Part shown: positions 19,701 through 30,460 of the stretch, piece after piece
How positions within the stretch are numbered: position 1 is the stretch's first letter
How the letters are laid out: the number at the start of each line of letters is the position of its first letter
From: Apoda limacodes
Taxonomy: Eukaryota; Arthropoda; Insecta; Lepidoptera; Limacodidae
Length of the DNA: 64,000 nt
Direction of reading: 5' to 3'
Assembly: GCA_946406115.1 (NCBI GenBank)
Contig: OX291551.1
Span: forward strand, 4,092,001 to 4,156,000
The notes under the pieces: generated by a model
What the model saw: the letters and a program-made list of their open reading frames with translations, nothing else
The model's database searches: none
Told to the model about the DNA's origin: nothing
Program-made: the position numbers and the translations under genes

Positions 19701-21300
19701 TATACAATATTAAATTAAGTCTTGTCATGCATGACTGAAAACTCACGACAATTGAATGCCAAAGGGGATTAGAGCGAGATATTACGATTCGTCGAAGAAA
19801 CTATTCGACTTAAACTGAAATTTGGGGTAAACATAAAAAGTGTTAACTGGTAACCCAGTAACAGACGTAAAGTTTTCAAACCTAAATTTTAATTTTGAAA
19901 GTCTAAGGGGGTTAATTAATGTACTTTACTTATTTGGTTATTCGATAACTTTTTCAAACACGGCTGTGTAAATCAGCAATGTGAGTCACAAACGTCACAA
20001 AATCACGACTTGAATAACCCACAGTTCACAGAACGTTGGTAGACGTAAAAAGTTAAATACCGTTAGTTTTAAAAACATTAAGGAAGGCCTACATATACAT
20101 TCTGTAAAAGACAAGTGATATTAATGGTGGTGTAAAGAAACAATAATTTAAGTGACATTCGACTTTGTAGAACGAAGAAAAGACAAATCATACGCATTCG
20201 TGTACTAGATTATCTAGCATACTCAATTTCCCGTTAGCCAGACAGGACAGCCAGGAGGAGGTACATCCGATCGGAAGTTAAGCCGATTACGAACAAATTC
20301 CTATAGGCAATTAACTGTGATTGCGACTCGTACAAATTGGAAACAGAATTCTAAATATTTGAGATTAATGCAGAAATCACCATCAGTAAGCTAATAGACC
20401 AAATCGGATTTTTAGTTGGGTATATTTTGTTAATATCTTTCTGTATGATAGCTTAGTCCATGTCGCACTTCCATTATGTTCTCGGTTGGAACAACCGCCC
20501 GTAATGCGTTGAAGAATATGTATAATTTCAAAGCAAAACAATAAATAAATAAAAAACAGTCGAGGTTGAGTACCATAGAGACACGATTTATTTATATAAC
20601 TAACATAATTATAGATATAACTGTGCGTAAAACTGCTAACAGCTGTCACTGTTTTAGTTAATAAAAATAAATGAAAAAATAATCCGTAAATTGAAAACAC
20701 TAATCACTCAAGGGAAGTGAGTTACTTCATAAACTCTAAACAGTATATCACGACACACTCACTCGCAATGTAAACTTATTTAAATTAGTTCCGTAACAAC
20801 ATTACCAGATGTCGACATGATTTCAGTTTGAAGAGTTAAAACTAATTAAGGCAATTACTAAAACATTTGAAAACGGACGTCTTATTCGTATCATTGATAC
20901 AAAAATAAAAGTATATTGAATGTCTTTTTAAACATTTATTGACTTGTTATGTGGCGCTGACGTATCCGGCCCTACGGATTTTGCTATAGTGCTTTTGTAA
21001 TGGTTGTTTTTCAGTTTTTGTGGTTTCTCGGACTAATATTACGGAAATTTATGTACCGTAATTTAAATATAGGACTAAAATATACAAAGGTAAATAGAAG
21101 AATGTGTTTATTAACAACAAAAATAAGTACCTAACATATGAACATGCTCAGTTTTAAATAAGCCTGCTTTGTAGAACTTTCGGTCATAAGAAAGTGAACT
21201 GTGCGGTTGTATTAATTGTTTTTCTATTGTTTTTGCCTTTAAATAAATATCTAGCAGATTCAAAGACAAATTATAAGAGTATTTACGAAGACCTGTCAAG
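19701..21300. other. No gene seen
   Basis: AT-rich. A short phrase at 20265-20290 (CATCCGATCGGAAGTTAAGC) resembles part of 5S rRNA but is too short and lacks the box C region. Confidence 0.4.
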
Positions 21301-21590
21301 TAATATGCATCGAAGAATTCGCGGCGCCTCGCAGCGGGCTTCATACAAACGAATTTCTCATTTGTTTTTTACATTTACAGATCAATCACTGTGAAATTTC
21401 TTAGTCATAATCCCAAGCCGAATACCTAGGTCTGTGGTTTTCCAAAATCTTGTAAAATGTTTTTATAACTAGAAATCTTTTTTTTAATTATTTGTATGAA
21501 AATTTGAATCATGTACTATAAAATTTAATAGAAAACTGACACACTGCAGACCATTATTTATTACTAGAACATGTCTTGTTTAGTAGTTAA
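21300..21590 (+). mobile_element. Truncated copy of the foldback element at 29.3 kb
   Basis: GAATTCGCGGCGCCTCGCAG then GGCTTCATACAAACGAATTT through CTGACACACTGCAGACC matches the reverse complement of 29385-29665 closely. The second arm is missing after about 21585. Confidence 0.75.
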
Positions 21591-22540
21591 ATATAAAATT
21601 AAGTTACATGTTAATTGCATGTGTTTTATCTGGAAGCGTCAAAAATAAGTTAAAATTCGTTTGTATAGGTGCACGTTGAGTGTCGCTCCGAATTTCATTT
21701 TCATTAGAAAAAAACAAAGCAAACCTGTGGTCTCTGTGGGTTATCTGTTTATGTTTATTAAAACAAGTTAGAAAGAGACAAGAGACGCCACAGATTAGCA
21801 GGTTTACAGTTGGCTGAACCACTTTGTTCTGAAGGTACCATATGTTGAAACCACATTTTGAGAAACTTATCATTTATGGGTAAGTATTTATCTTTGGAAC
21901 AATTTGACACCATAGCCGAGGGTAGAGTTTTGTGCTGTTTCTTTCTGTACTGTATTGCCAGTATTGCTAACTTACACATTACATTACACACAAGCGTTTT
22001 CTAAGAACACTTTTGATTCCTCAATACAATGCAAACAATGTTAATTTCTGCCAAAAAGTGCTGGCAAGAAGTTCTATTTAAAGTTATAATACAACATAGG
22101 TAACTTATTCGGTGAAATCATAAGTCCTTTATCAATACTCTCGTGGCGATATCAAAATAACTAAAATGCTGGACTTAGTTTGTCACAAAAAAAATAATCA
22201 TTCCACACAATTTACGTGCATGTAGGGTGTAGGCGTTACGCTCGGATGTGTACAGTTATAGCGATGACGCGTCATTAACATCTCGCAGCTTTAATCTACA
22301 TAATGTCGTTTTAATTATTTTTATAATAAAATAATACTTAAGTTGTTATAATTGTTTGGATAACATTAAATCGAAATATTTATACCACAAGAATACCTTA
22401 TACGTATGTACTTACTCTTTAAATTTTGAGTGTGTGTTAAATTTTAACATGACAGAAACAGAACCAATACCTAACGCACGTGTTGGGATTCCATCATCCA
22501 TCAACAATACTGTTTAATTGTATATCCCTCAATTATAATG
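21591..22540. other. No gene seen
   Basis: AT-rich with short chance frames on the minus strand (21604-21991). No supported feature. Confidence 0.35.
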
Positions 22541-22836
22541 ACCATACTAATATTATGAATGCGAAAGTATCTCTGTCTGTCTGTCTCTCCGTCTGTATGT
22601 AACCTCTTTACGCTTAAACCGCTGAACCGATTTAGATTAAATTTAGCATGGAGAAAGTTTGAGTCCCGAAGATGGACATAAGATAGTTTTTATTTAGATA
22701 TAACGGAGCTGAAACGAACTATAGCTGTCAATAGCTAGATATAGCAAACTTCATTAGTATAATAATTAAGGGGTTGACGTAGAAATTCCACGCCGATAAC
22801 CGATTTCAGGGCAGGCGAAGCCGCTGGCAAAATTTG
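22541..22836 (+). mobile_element. Helitron-like element, 3' end eroded
   Basis: CATACTAATATTATGAATGC at the start, CTGAACCGATTTAGATT inside, and GGCGAAGCCGCTGGCAAAA near the end match the elements at 38.2-38.7 and 59.2-59.6 kb. The expected AGCTAG|T terminus is altered. Confidence 0.6.
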
Positions 22837-23336
22837 GTATCTATTAAATTCCCTACAACTTTAGTATAATATCAACCCTTCCATAAAAGTAATAAAATCA
22901 CAAAGATCGCGGTACACAACACAAGCCAGTAGCGACAGGTTCTAAGTATAACTTAGCTCGCGTTAGTCACCAGCATAAGCTATTGCCAGCACTTGTATAA
23001 GATTTTGCTGCTATTTTAGCTGCAATAGCTTTCAGGGTTAAGTAACTGTAAGTCGAGCACTGACGGCTGTTTGGGGACGAAATTAAACATATCTTTGTTG
23101 CCGATTTAGCCGCAGATATAATCGTTTCTACGAAGTGTTACTGACCGACATAATGTTTTATTTCTCTGTTACTTTGTCTACATTCGAAGTGTACGTATAT
23201 TTATTTATTCCTGTGCTTAAAAACAACAAACGGTTAACTTGACAGTTATAACTAGCTTAGATTCAGATTTTGCTAAATTTGTACAGCTTTTCTTGCTTTT
23301 TTCTGTATAATTGAATACACGATGGAATCCGTCTTA
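22837..23336. other. No gene seen
   Basis: Non-coding; no boundary or coding signal recognised. Confidence 0.35.
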
Positions 23337-23695
23337 GGAGGCGTCCATAAATTACGTGAGATGTTTAAGGGGGGGAGGGGGTCGAGTCAAATCTCATCTA
23401 ATCTTACGTTGGAGAGGGGGGGTCTCGGCAAATATCACGCAATTTTTTTTCTGATTGAAACAAAAAATCTCAATCTGAATTAAATGGACCAAAATAGCAT
23501 AATTTTTTTTTTGGTGCATAATTGGGGGATGGGGGAACATTATTCCAGCATTAAGTTTTTGATCAAATGAAACAAGCCCAAAAGGAAATTTTAATGAGGT
23601 ACTTGATTCCGGAAAAAGGTTAAAACTATTGCAAAATTCATTGTTAAAGTTAAATATATTTCATCTGATAATTAACTTCTATGGACCTCGATCAG
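23337..23695. repeat. G-run repeat starting GGCGTCCATAAATTACGTGA
   Basis: GGCGTCCATAAATTACGTGA followed by AGGGGGGGAGGGGG and a second GGAGAGGGGGGG block is a phrase common in lepidopteran MITE-like repeats. A weak inverted match to the start occurs near 23676-23692 (CTTCTATGGACCTC). It resembles the layout of the 53.9 kb element, which also has G-runs next to a CGTAA-containing end. Confidence 0.45.
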
Positions 23696-24259
23696 GTCGT
23701 TTGTTCTACTCTCTTAGGTAATTAGTAAGAACTGCACACTTTGAACCCCACAGGCGTAGATTTTGGGTAAAGCCTGGAGCCCTATACGTTGTACAAAATA
23801 CATTATCTCTAGTCCAGATGTTGATGAGTGAGTACGGGTAAGTCAGATAAGTTTTATTTTAAAATTAATAGATTCTTTACTTAGAATTTTATACTCCTTT
23901 CAAATTAGGTCATATTTCCTAATGTCGCGCTTGTATGCGTCAACCAGGCTGGTATATTTTTAACTCTTCCGTCACATTTATCCATAAATAATTTACACCG
24001 AGCCGAACAATTCCCATGGGACCTCATCTGACGGGATGAAAATAATCATTACCCTGAGGAATATCTCGCTTGGAGACGAATTAATCGTTCACAAGCTCGA
24101 AATAGGTTAACGATTTAGGAAATACATGAAGAAACAGTTATGTTCATTCATAATCGTGCGACAAAGTAATTCATAGATACAGTTTTAATATTAACTTTAA
24201 AGAAAATGGAAAAGTTGTGAAATGGCTTTTCCTACAACTTATTAATTATTAGAATTTAT

Positions 24260-24515
24260 TAATTAAAAATTATGAAGCGAAAGAAATTGAATGGTCGGTA
24301 TAAAGGTACACCTCAGCTAACGTATCTCCATCAAATTGATCGTTCTCAGAAAAGGCGAGGTCATGAGTAGGGTTCTTTAAACCGTTGAACTAGTATGTAA
24401 GGATTGATGCGTGTAGATGAAGCAAAAGAAGGTGTGTCAGGATCGAATTAAGAGGCAGTCTTTGGACTCCGCCTACCCCTCTGGGAAACAGGCCTGATGT
24501 ATGAACATATCTTGT
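24260..24515 (+). mobile_element. LINE 3'-end fragment
   Basis: The plus strand contains GTGTCAGGATCGAATTAAG then CCGCCTACCCCTCTGGGAA and ACAGGCCTGATGTATG. This is the end of the coding region and short 3' UTR typical of a lepidopteran non-LTR element (TACCCCTCTGGGAAACAGGC). The frame is broken. Confidence 0.55.
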
Positions 24516-25125
24516 AGGATTTGTAGGAAGTAGTATATAATATAATTTACTTTACAAGAGGAAAACATTTGTAATACGGACACGTCCCAGCACGGCTGCT
24601 AATGCTCATATTTGTAAATTTTTTATGTATATTATTGTAACACTAATTATTATAATTGAACACTTAGATTAAGTTTGATTATTGTAAAATTTTAGTTCAA
24701 TAAATTATTATAATTTTCTTTTTAGTTGTTCCTAGTTTCCGGAAATATCAGCTAACGAAAAAGCGAATTTTCATGAATCAATCAAAAAATGTTTGGAGTA
24801 TTATTAACAGGTCTTTTACAGCTTTATAGTTATACCTTCTATTTTTACGTAACATTATTTCGACGCAGTAAGAAGTTTGAATTAAGATCATAGCTTACGT
24901 TGAAAAAAAATAGCTAAAACTTTAATAAACAACTAAGTAACTAAATAAAAGAATTCACAACCATAATTTCTTTTAATTGAGAATTAAAAAAAGCCTAGGA
25001 TTCAAACAGACATTAAAAAATTATGCTAAAAAATGTCTTTACTCTCACTGAACACATGAAAAATGGAGTGGATTGACTTCAATTATATTTTCTCGTGTCT
25101 TCTCTTTCACGTATCTCAAGTGATC
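24516..25125. other. No gene seen
   Basis: AT-rich non-coding sequence. Confidence 0.35.
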
Positions 25126-25129
25126 CCTC

Positions 25130-25885
25130 TTTTTTTTTTTTTTTTTTTTTTTTTTATACCACTAAGGTGGCAAACAAGCTTACGGCCCGCCTGATGGTAA
25201 GCGGTCACCGTAGCCTATGGACGCTTGCAACACCAGGGGTATCACTTGCGCGTTGCCGACCCTTCAGAAATCTAATAACTTCTTTCTTGAAGAACTCCAT
25301 ACTGTAGTCCTTGCAGAAAACCTTGGCAGGGAGCTCATTCCACAACTTAAGCGTTCGCGGGAGGAAGTTTCTCTGAAACCGCACTGTACGCGACCATTTA
25401 GGTTCTAAAGTGTGAGAATGAATTCCCTGCCGATGGCGAGCGGTGCGATGGTAGAAAGTAGCCGTGGGCATCATTTCGAACAATTCCTCAGAACACAACC
25501 CATTGTACAAGCGGTAGAACACACACAGTGAGGCAAAGTCTCTCCTCAGACTTAAGGGCTCGATACCGCAAGTGAGTTTGGGATCGTCGACAATTCTCAC
25601 AGCCCGTCGTTGAACCGAGTCAAAAGGGTCAAGCTGGTATCCGGGTGCACCTGCCCAGAGATGGCAGCAGTACTCCATATGGGGCCGAACTTGCGACTTG
25701 TAAAGTAACAACCTTTGCCCCGACGTGAAGTACTGCTTCGCTCTGTTGAGTACACCAAGTTTTTTGGACGCCAGCTTTACCTTATCTTGTAAATGATCTC
25801 GGAACTGAACATCGCTGGAGATGTCGACACCAAGGATCCCAATGCTCTTGGAGATGGAGAGGGGAGTGTTCTGGAATTCTGGCAT
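25130..25885 (-). mobile_element. Jockey-like LINE, copy A, strongly 5'-truncated
   Basis: A poly(A) tail (T run at 25130-25155 on plus) follows the conserved 3' UTR (CGGTGACCGCTTACCATCAG..TTGCCACCTTAGTGGTAT). The insertion begins inside the RT C-terminal region near 25885, leaving 227 codons. Confidence 0.88.
25205..25885 (-). pseudogene. C-terminal piece of jockey-like reverse transcriptase (copy A)
   Basis: Reads FQNTPLSISKSIGILGVDIS, RAKQYFTSGQRLLLYKSQVR, PHMEYCCHLWAGAPGYQL and ends RASDTPGVASVHRLR. The catalytic YADD core is upstream of the truncation, so it cannot be active. It is nearly identical at the protein level to the matching parts of copies at 43.87 and 54.65 kb, so all three are young relative to most relics here. 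Confidence 0.88.
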
Positions 25886-27414
25886 ACCCTAGCAAAAGCG
25901 TGCCGTTTCAACCAGCGTACAAAGACATATTACATTATTGAATTCCACTTACGATAGGCCTCGTGATCGCCCATTGAAAATCTCAATTTTCTCGGTTTTT
26001 TGTCGGTATAAAATTCAAATATTTTTTTAGAACTATGAAATAAGCAAATTCACTTGGACATATTATATATTTTATGAAATAAGAATCAAGAGAATACCAC
26101 TAAACTATAACATATATTTTTTTCACGTCAAAAAGTACACTCAGTGTACAGGAGTGTAACAAAATTAATCAAATCCTTGCAAACTTAACTAGATTCGGTA
26201 TGCCATCACTGTAAATTTCCAGAAAAAGAAAACATAAAGTAAGTGCATCAAAACAGTGATTTTTAAATCGATCCAGTAGTTCCAGAGAATCTTCTTACAC
26301 TCTTTACATTACATACACTACTTTTTTTAAAAAACTTATATTCTCTGTTATATGTATATTATAACATTAGTTAGAGTCAATGACCTTCTAGTTAAATCAT
26401 AGTTTTCTATCATTATCATGCTTGAGTTTTTTATTAGAGTCCTTTTTACCGGTATTTGTAAATAGTATTTAACCAACATTGGAAAAGAAGGTAAGTAATA
26501 CCTCTACAGAAATAGTGCGAGTGCAGAATGCAGCAAATCTCAATCCAAATCACAATTAACGTGTTACACTGTCGGTCTGTCCCGTCACTGAGTACATATT
26601 TGTTCTAAGAGATGTCTTTATAAATGAACATAATTCAAGCCTAAGTAAAATATTTGTTTTGAAGTATATTGAAACGAGTGACTTCTATGATATATATATA
26701 TATATAGTTATATGATATAGTTTAATCTGAACATTCTTATTAAATATATTTTTCCAATAATGTTGCGGAAAGTTTTGTTTATGGTTTTAAATTTCAGGTT
26801 GCTAGTATGTGGAGCTTTAAACAAACTAGAACAAGGTATATAAAAACTCTATATTTTTTATACAAATGTGATTGTAAATTGAAAATAATAATAATAGTAA
26901 ATATTTATGGACATCACGCACAGCGCTTGATATCAGAACCGTTCCAGATATCCTGAAATGTCTGTCTGTAGCGAGCGTCTCTTCTCGAAAGCTGGCAAAA
27001 TTTTCGAGAAGAAAAGAATTCGTTTACTCCCAGGCCGAGCAAAGCACTGACATTTTTGCATCATCCTTCTTAATCTTAACCCTTATTAAAAAGAAAAAGA
27101 TTGAGGTCTTTTCTTTATCACTACCACTAAACATCCTAATTAATACAATAAAAATGTTAGAATATAGAAATTGTTCACTGAATTACTCACTTATTCCTAA
27201 ATTCCTAGGTAATACCTATGTTACCTTATTGATTTTTAAAATTTTTAACAGTTTTAAGACTGTTACTTTGGATAATCTTTAATACTTTTAAGAAATTACA
27301 AGCATTAATTGTTAGTTTTTTTTTATTTATTATGCGCCTATTTATATTACATATTCAATTTTTATTATAATCGGCCGGTTTTCGAAACTGCGAAAGATGC
27401 CGAATTCGGTGATT
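25886..27414. other. No gene seen; small palindromes
   Basis: AT-rich. Contains a perfect palindrome at 26135-26149, a TA run at 26690-26707 and an 11-bp perfect hairpin at 26980-27012. Confidence 0.45.
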
Positions 27415-27605
27415 AGTAGCCCATCATCAGTTATACATATATATTACCTTTTTTTTGTTAATACATACATATCGTACATAAATACACTCAGACTCAAGAC
27501 AAACACAAATGTTTATCACATAAAAGTTTTTTCAGTGCGAAAATCGAACCTACACCCTCTGCACAGCAGCCGGCCACACTACTTACTAGGCTGCGAGGTG
27601 GTCTC
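27415..27605 (-). mobile_element. tRNA-derived SINE
   Basis: On the minus strand an A-box-like CAGCCTAGTAAG (27582-27593) is followed about 35 nt later by a B-box-like GGTTCGATTTT (27540-27550), then GCACTGAAAAAAC and TTGTGTTTGTCTTGAGTCTG, a body phrase of common lepidopteran SINEs. The A/B spacing fits tRNA-type pol III promoters. Confidence 0.65.
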
Positions 27606-27751
27606 AAGTCTCAATATAGTGCGAGTTTACAATAGGTACCTACAAGATTTATTTGTTTATTTTTATTGTTTTAAAACTAACGCTCTGACCTATCAGCTTG
27701 CCGTAAAGCAAATAAAATATATGCATAGTCATTTAAATATTATCTGTTTTT

Positions 27752-27793
27752 ATAGCAATGAGGTGGCAGACAAGCATGCGGACCGCCTGGTTT
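27752..27793 (-). mobile_element. Very short tail relic of the jockey-like LINE
   Basis: AATGAGGTGGCAGACAAGC then ATGCGGACCGCCTGG on plus is the reverse complement of the LINE 3' UTR end (CAGGCGG..GCTTGTTTGCCACCTTAG). Only about 40 nt remain. Confidence 0.5.
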
Positions 27794-28275
27794 TGACCTG
27801 TTTATATTTTATTGCTAAGCACTGACGTACTAATGTTTCAAATTGATTTTATTTCAAAACTTGTACCTACATATTTAAATTTAAAAAATAACCAACAAAT
27901 ATACTTATTACTTGTTAACAAAAACACAGTTTCACAAAAGTAATCACTAATGACAATAAATTACACTTCAGTCAATAAATATGCACAAATATAAATAAAC
28001 ACAGTTTAGTAAACAAAATAACAAATGAAACAAGCCGAGTGCGACAAAGAGCAAGTCTCGCACAGAACTGACAAGTGATTGTTAATAAATAAATTGCTAT
28101 ACTATTAGCACCCCACCTTCGGAGATGGCATAGTAAATAAAATGTTTGCAGATTCAGTTATAGGTACAGACTAAAATGACGAAACAAGATGTTTTACAAA
28201 GAGCCTGTGTTACTGTTGTTCGATATTCTTAAAATTATTTATTAATTTAAGAAGTCTATGTAAAAAAACTATGAT
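27794..28275. other. No gene seen
   Basis: AT-rich. A weak ACAAGCCGAGTGCGAC phrase at 28032-28048 may be another remnant of the TTGGCCGG repeat end. Confidence 0.35.
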
Positions 28276-28980
28276 TTTTAGGGTTCCGCAGTCAAATAAG
28301 GTGTCACTATGTGTGTTGCAATTTATTTATTTATTACAGGTGTTATTTAAGAGAGATGAGAATTGAGAATGGAAATAATATTATCTTAGTGAGTGGGGAG
28401 TCTTTCGTTTAGTTATTGTAAAGTTTCATAGACAGTTTTTCGTAATTATGCCCCGTTTTTTAGGATGTACCTAAAGTCTATATGTCTTTCTGTCCGATCT
28501 TTATAGAGCTCTATTTTTTTAAACGTTACAGTATAATGGGTGAAATGTTCACTGAATATGTGTTATTACAGAGGATTACTTAACTAGCAATAAAAAAAAA
28601 ATTAATAGGGGTCCTCATACAAGAAATACGTTTTTGTTTTTTTTGCTCTATCGTTAAAACAATATTACATACATTCACTTCAAACTTGCAGCTACCATAG
28701 TTTGAGACTAAAGAATAACAATTAAATAATGAAAACCGTGCAGCGTTAGGCGTGGTCCGTCATTGGATGGGTGACTGGGATTATTTCAGAAAATATAAAT
28801 ATTTTTCACTGTGACCTGGCAGTGATTGCAGAGGCGGCTCACAGAATCTGAGTTAGATTTAGATATTTTTCCCATTAAATAATAATTTAAACAATATTTT
28901 GCTCGTATAGCACCGTCTTTGGGATACTGTAATGGTGTTATAACTGTGTTGTTGTAATTAAATAAAAAATAAACATAGAG
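28276..28980 (+). mobile_element. Composite repeat with a 5S-derived segment, third copy
   Basis: Starts TTTTTAGGGTTCCGCAGTC, contains CTTTCTGTCCG and ATTCACTTCAAACTTGCAGC, reaches AACAATTAAATAATGAAAACC like the 3.0 kb copy, then goes straight into the 5S-like segment. A distinct downstream part ends in an A/T-rich tail near 28975. The CACTTGGCCGG end is absent. Confidence 0.6.
28737..28780 (+). ncRNA. 5S rRNA-derived segment, third copy (diverged)
   Basis: GCAGCGTTAGGCGTGGTCCG then TCATTGGATGGGTGACTGG corresponds to the region from box A to box C of 5S (CAACGTCGGGCGCGGTC, TACTTGGATGGGTGACCG). Box A is partly lost. Confidence 0.6.
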
Positions 28981-29301
28981 TGAAATTAGTTTTTAAAATA
29001 ACACGTACTAGACATAATAGGTATAGCCGGCCAAACCAGCCTTATTTTGACACGACAGAATATACAATACTATAATAGCACTTTAGTAGCTACACTCCCA
29101 ACTAACAGTGAGTCCTGAAATGCATTTATCACTAAAAAGTGGTTATAAAGCGTTATAAACGTATCTCTTACGACCCTGTGTTCTATATTAGTGCCTTATA
29201 TAATATTTAATCTGTAAAATCCTAAACAGCATTTTGGTAACTATAATAAGTGTTGTAAACGTTTACATCAACCCCAAATATCGCGCCTTTAAGAGAATAC
29301 G
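28981..29301. other. No gene seen
   Basis: AT-rich non-coding sequence; no feature supported. Confidence 0.35.
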
Positions 29302-29662
29302 AATCAGAGCGCCTCTCAGCGTGCTTCATACAAACGAATTTCTCACTTATTTTTGGCACTTGCTGATCAAACACCACGAAATTTTGAATACAGGTTCTAA
29401 TAATAAATATCTAGGTCTGCAGTGTGCCAGTTTTCTATTAAATTTTATAGTTCAAAAGTTATGCAGAATTCTAGTTTTTTATACAAATGTTTTAAAAAAG
29501 ATTTCTAGTTAATAAAAACATTTTACAAGATTTTGGAAAACCAGAGACATAGGTATTTGGCTTTGGATTATGACTAAGAAATTTCACAGTGATTGATCAG
29601 TAAATGTCAAAAACAAATGAGAAATTCGTTTGTATGAAGCCCGCTGCGACGCGCCGCGAATT
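29302..29662. mobile_element. Foldback (long inverted repeat) element
   Basis: Left arm from about 29302 (GCGCCTCTCAGCGTGCTTCA, TACAAACGAATTTCTCACTT) is inverted at 29577-29662 (AATGAGAAATTCGTTTGTAT, GAAGCCCGCTGCGACGCGCC). Arms are about 80 nt with some mismatches. A second copy is at 21.3 kb. Open frames here are incidental. Confidence 0.8.
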
Positions 29663-30106
29663 GTCCTGTTAACGCAGTACCATAACTGCCTCTGTTACAT
29701 CAATTATAGAGCCGTCTGGTATTATCATAGATTTACGGGATTATTTTTTACAGCAAGTGTATGTTATTGCAGCTTCCCAATGACTATTATAGTGAGTGTT
29801 TAAATAGTGATAAAAACTCAACTGTACAATAATAATGAACTATTGTTGATTTCTACATCACCATTATGTATCAAACTTGAGTAATACAAGATTCCAAATA
29901 ACTATTATAGTACAAGTTCTGTAACTGCCACGACTAAACTCTTTTAACACTGAAAGGTCATCAAAACAGTTTCATTATAACTGTTACATTTCAAAGTAAA
30001 ATAACAGATTTTTTAATACTTTTATTAGACATTTGTGACACATATAAGTAGCATATTACTACTTTTAATGAACCTAAATATCATATAAAGGAAATTCAAT
30101 ATCGTT

Positions 30107-30460
30107 TTTAGGGTTCCGTAATTCAAAAGGAAAAAGGAACCCTTATAGGATCACTTTGTTGTCCGTCTGTATGTCTGTCTATCAAGACCTACTTTCTCAG
30201 GAACGCGTAAAGGTATCATATTAAAATATTAAATACTACGATCTACGGTCCCTTGAAGCTGTAAAAAAATCAATCTTTGAAGTCAATGTGAAAAAAAATA
30301 TGGTAATTTTTATCGCTCATCGTGTCACAAAAATAAATCGAATCCTTGACCTAGGAGGTACTTCCCGTTGACCTAGGAGACTTGATGTTATGATGGAATA
30401 CTACATATAGTTTGTACGGAACCCTCAGTGCGCGAGCCAGACTCGCACTTGGCCGGTTCT
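30107..30460 (+). mobile_element. GGTTCCGTA/TTGGCCGG repeat, well preserved copy
   Basis: TTTTTAGGGTTCCGTAATTC at the start; GGAACCCTTATAGGATCACT and TCCGTCTGTATGTCTGTC follow; ends ACGGAACCCTCAGTGCGCG then GACTCGCACTTGGCCGGTT. About 350 nt and no 5S segment. Confidence 0.8.

Noticed and set aside
20265..20290. Short 5S-like phrase
   Set aside because: Only about 20 nt resemble 5S and the box C region is absent, unlike the copies at 3.4, 8.5 and 28.7 kb.
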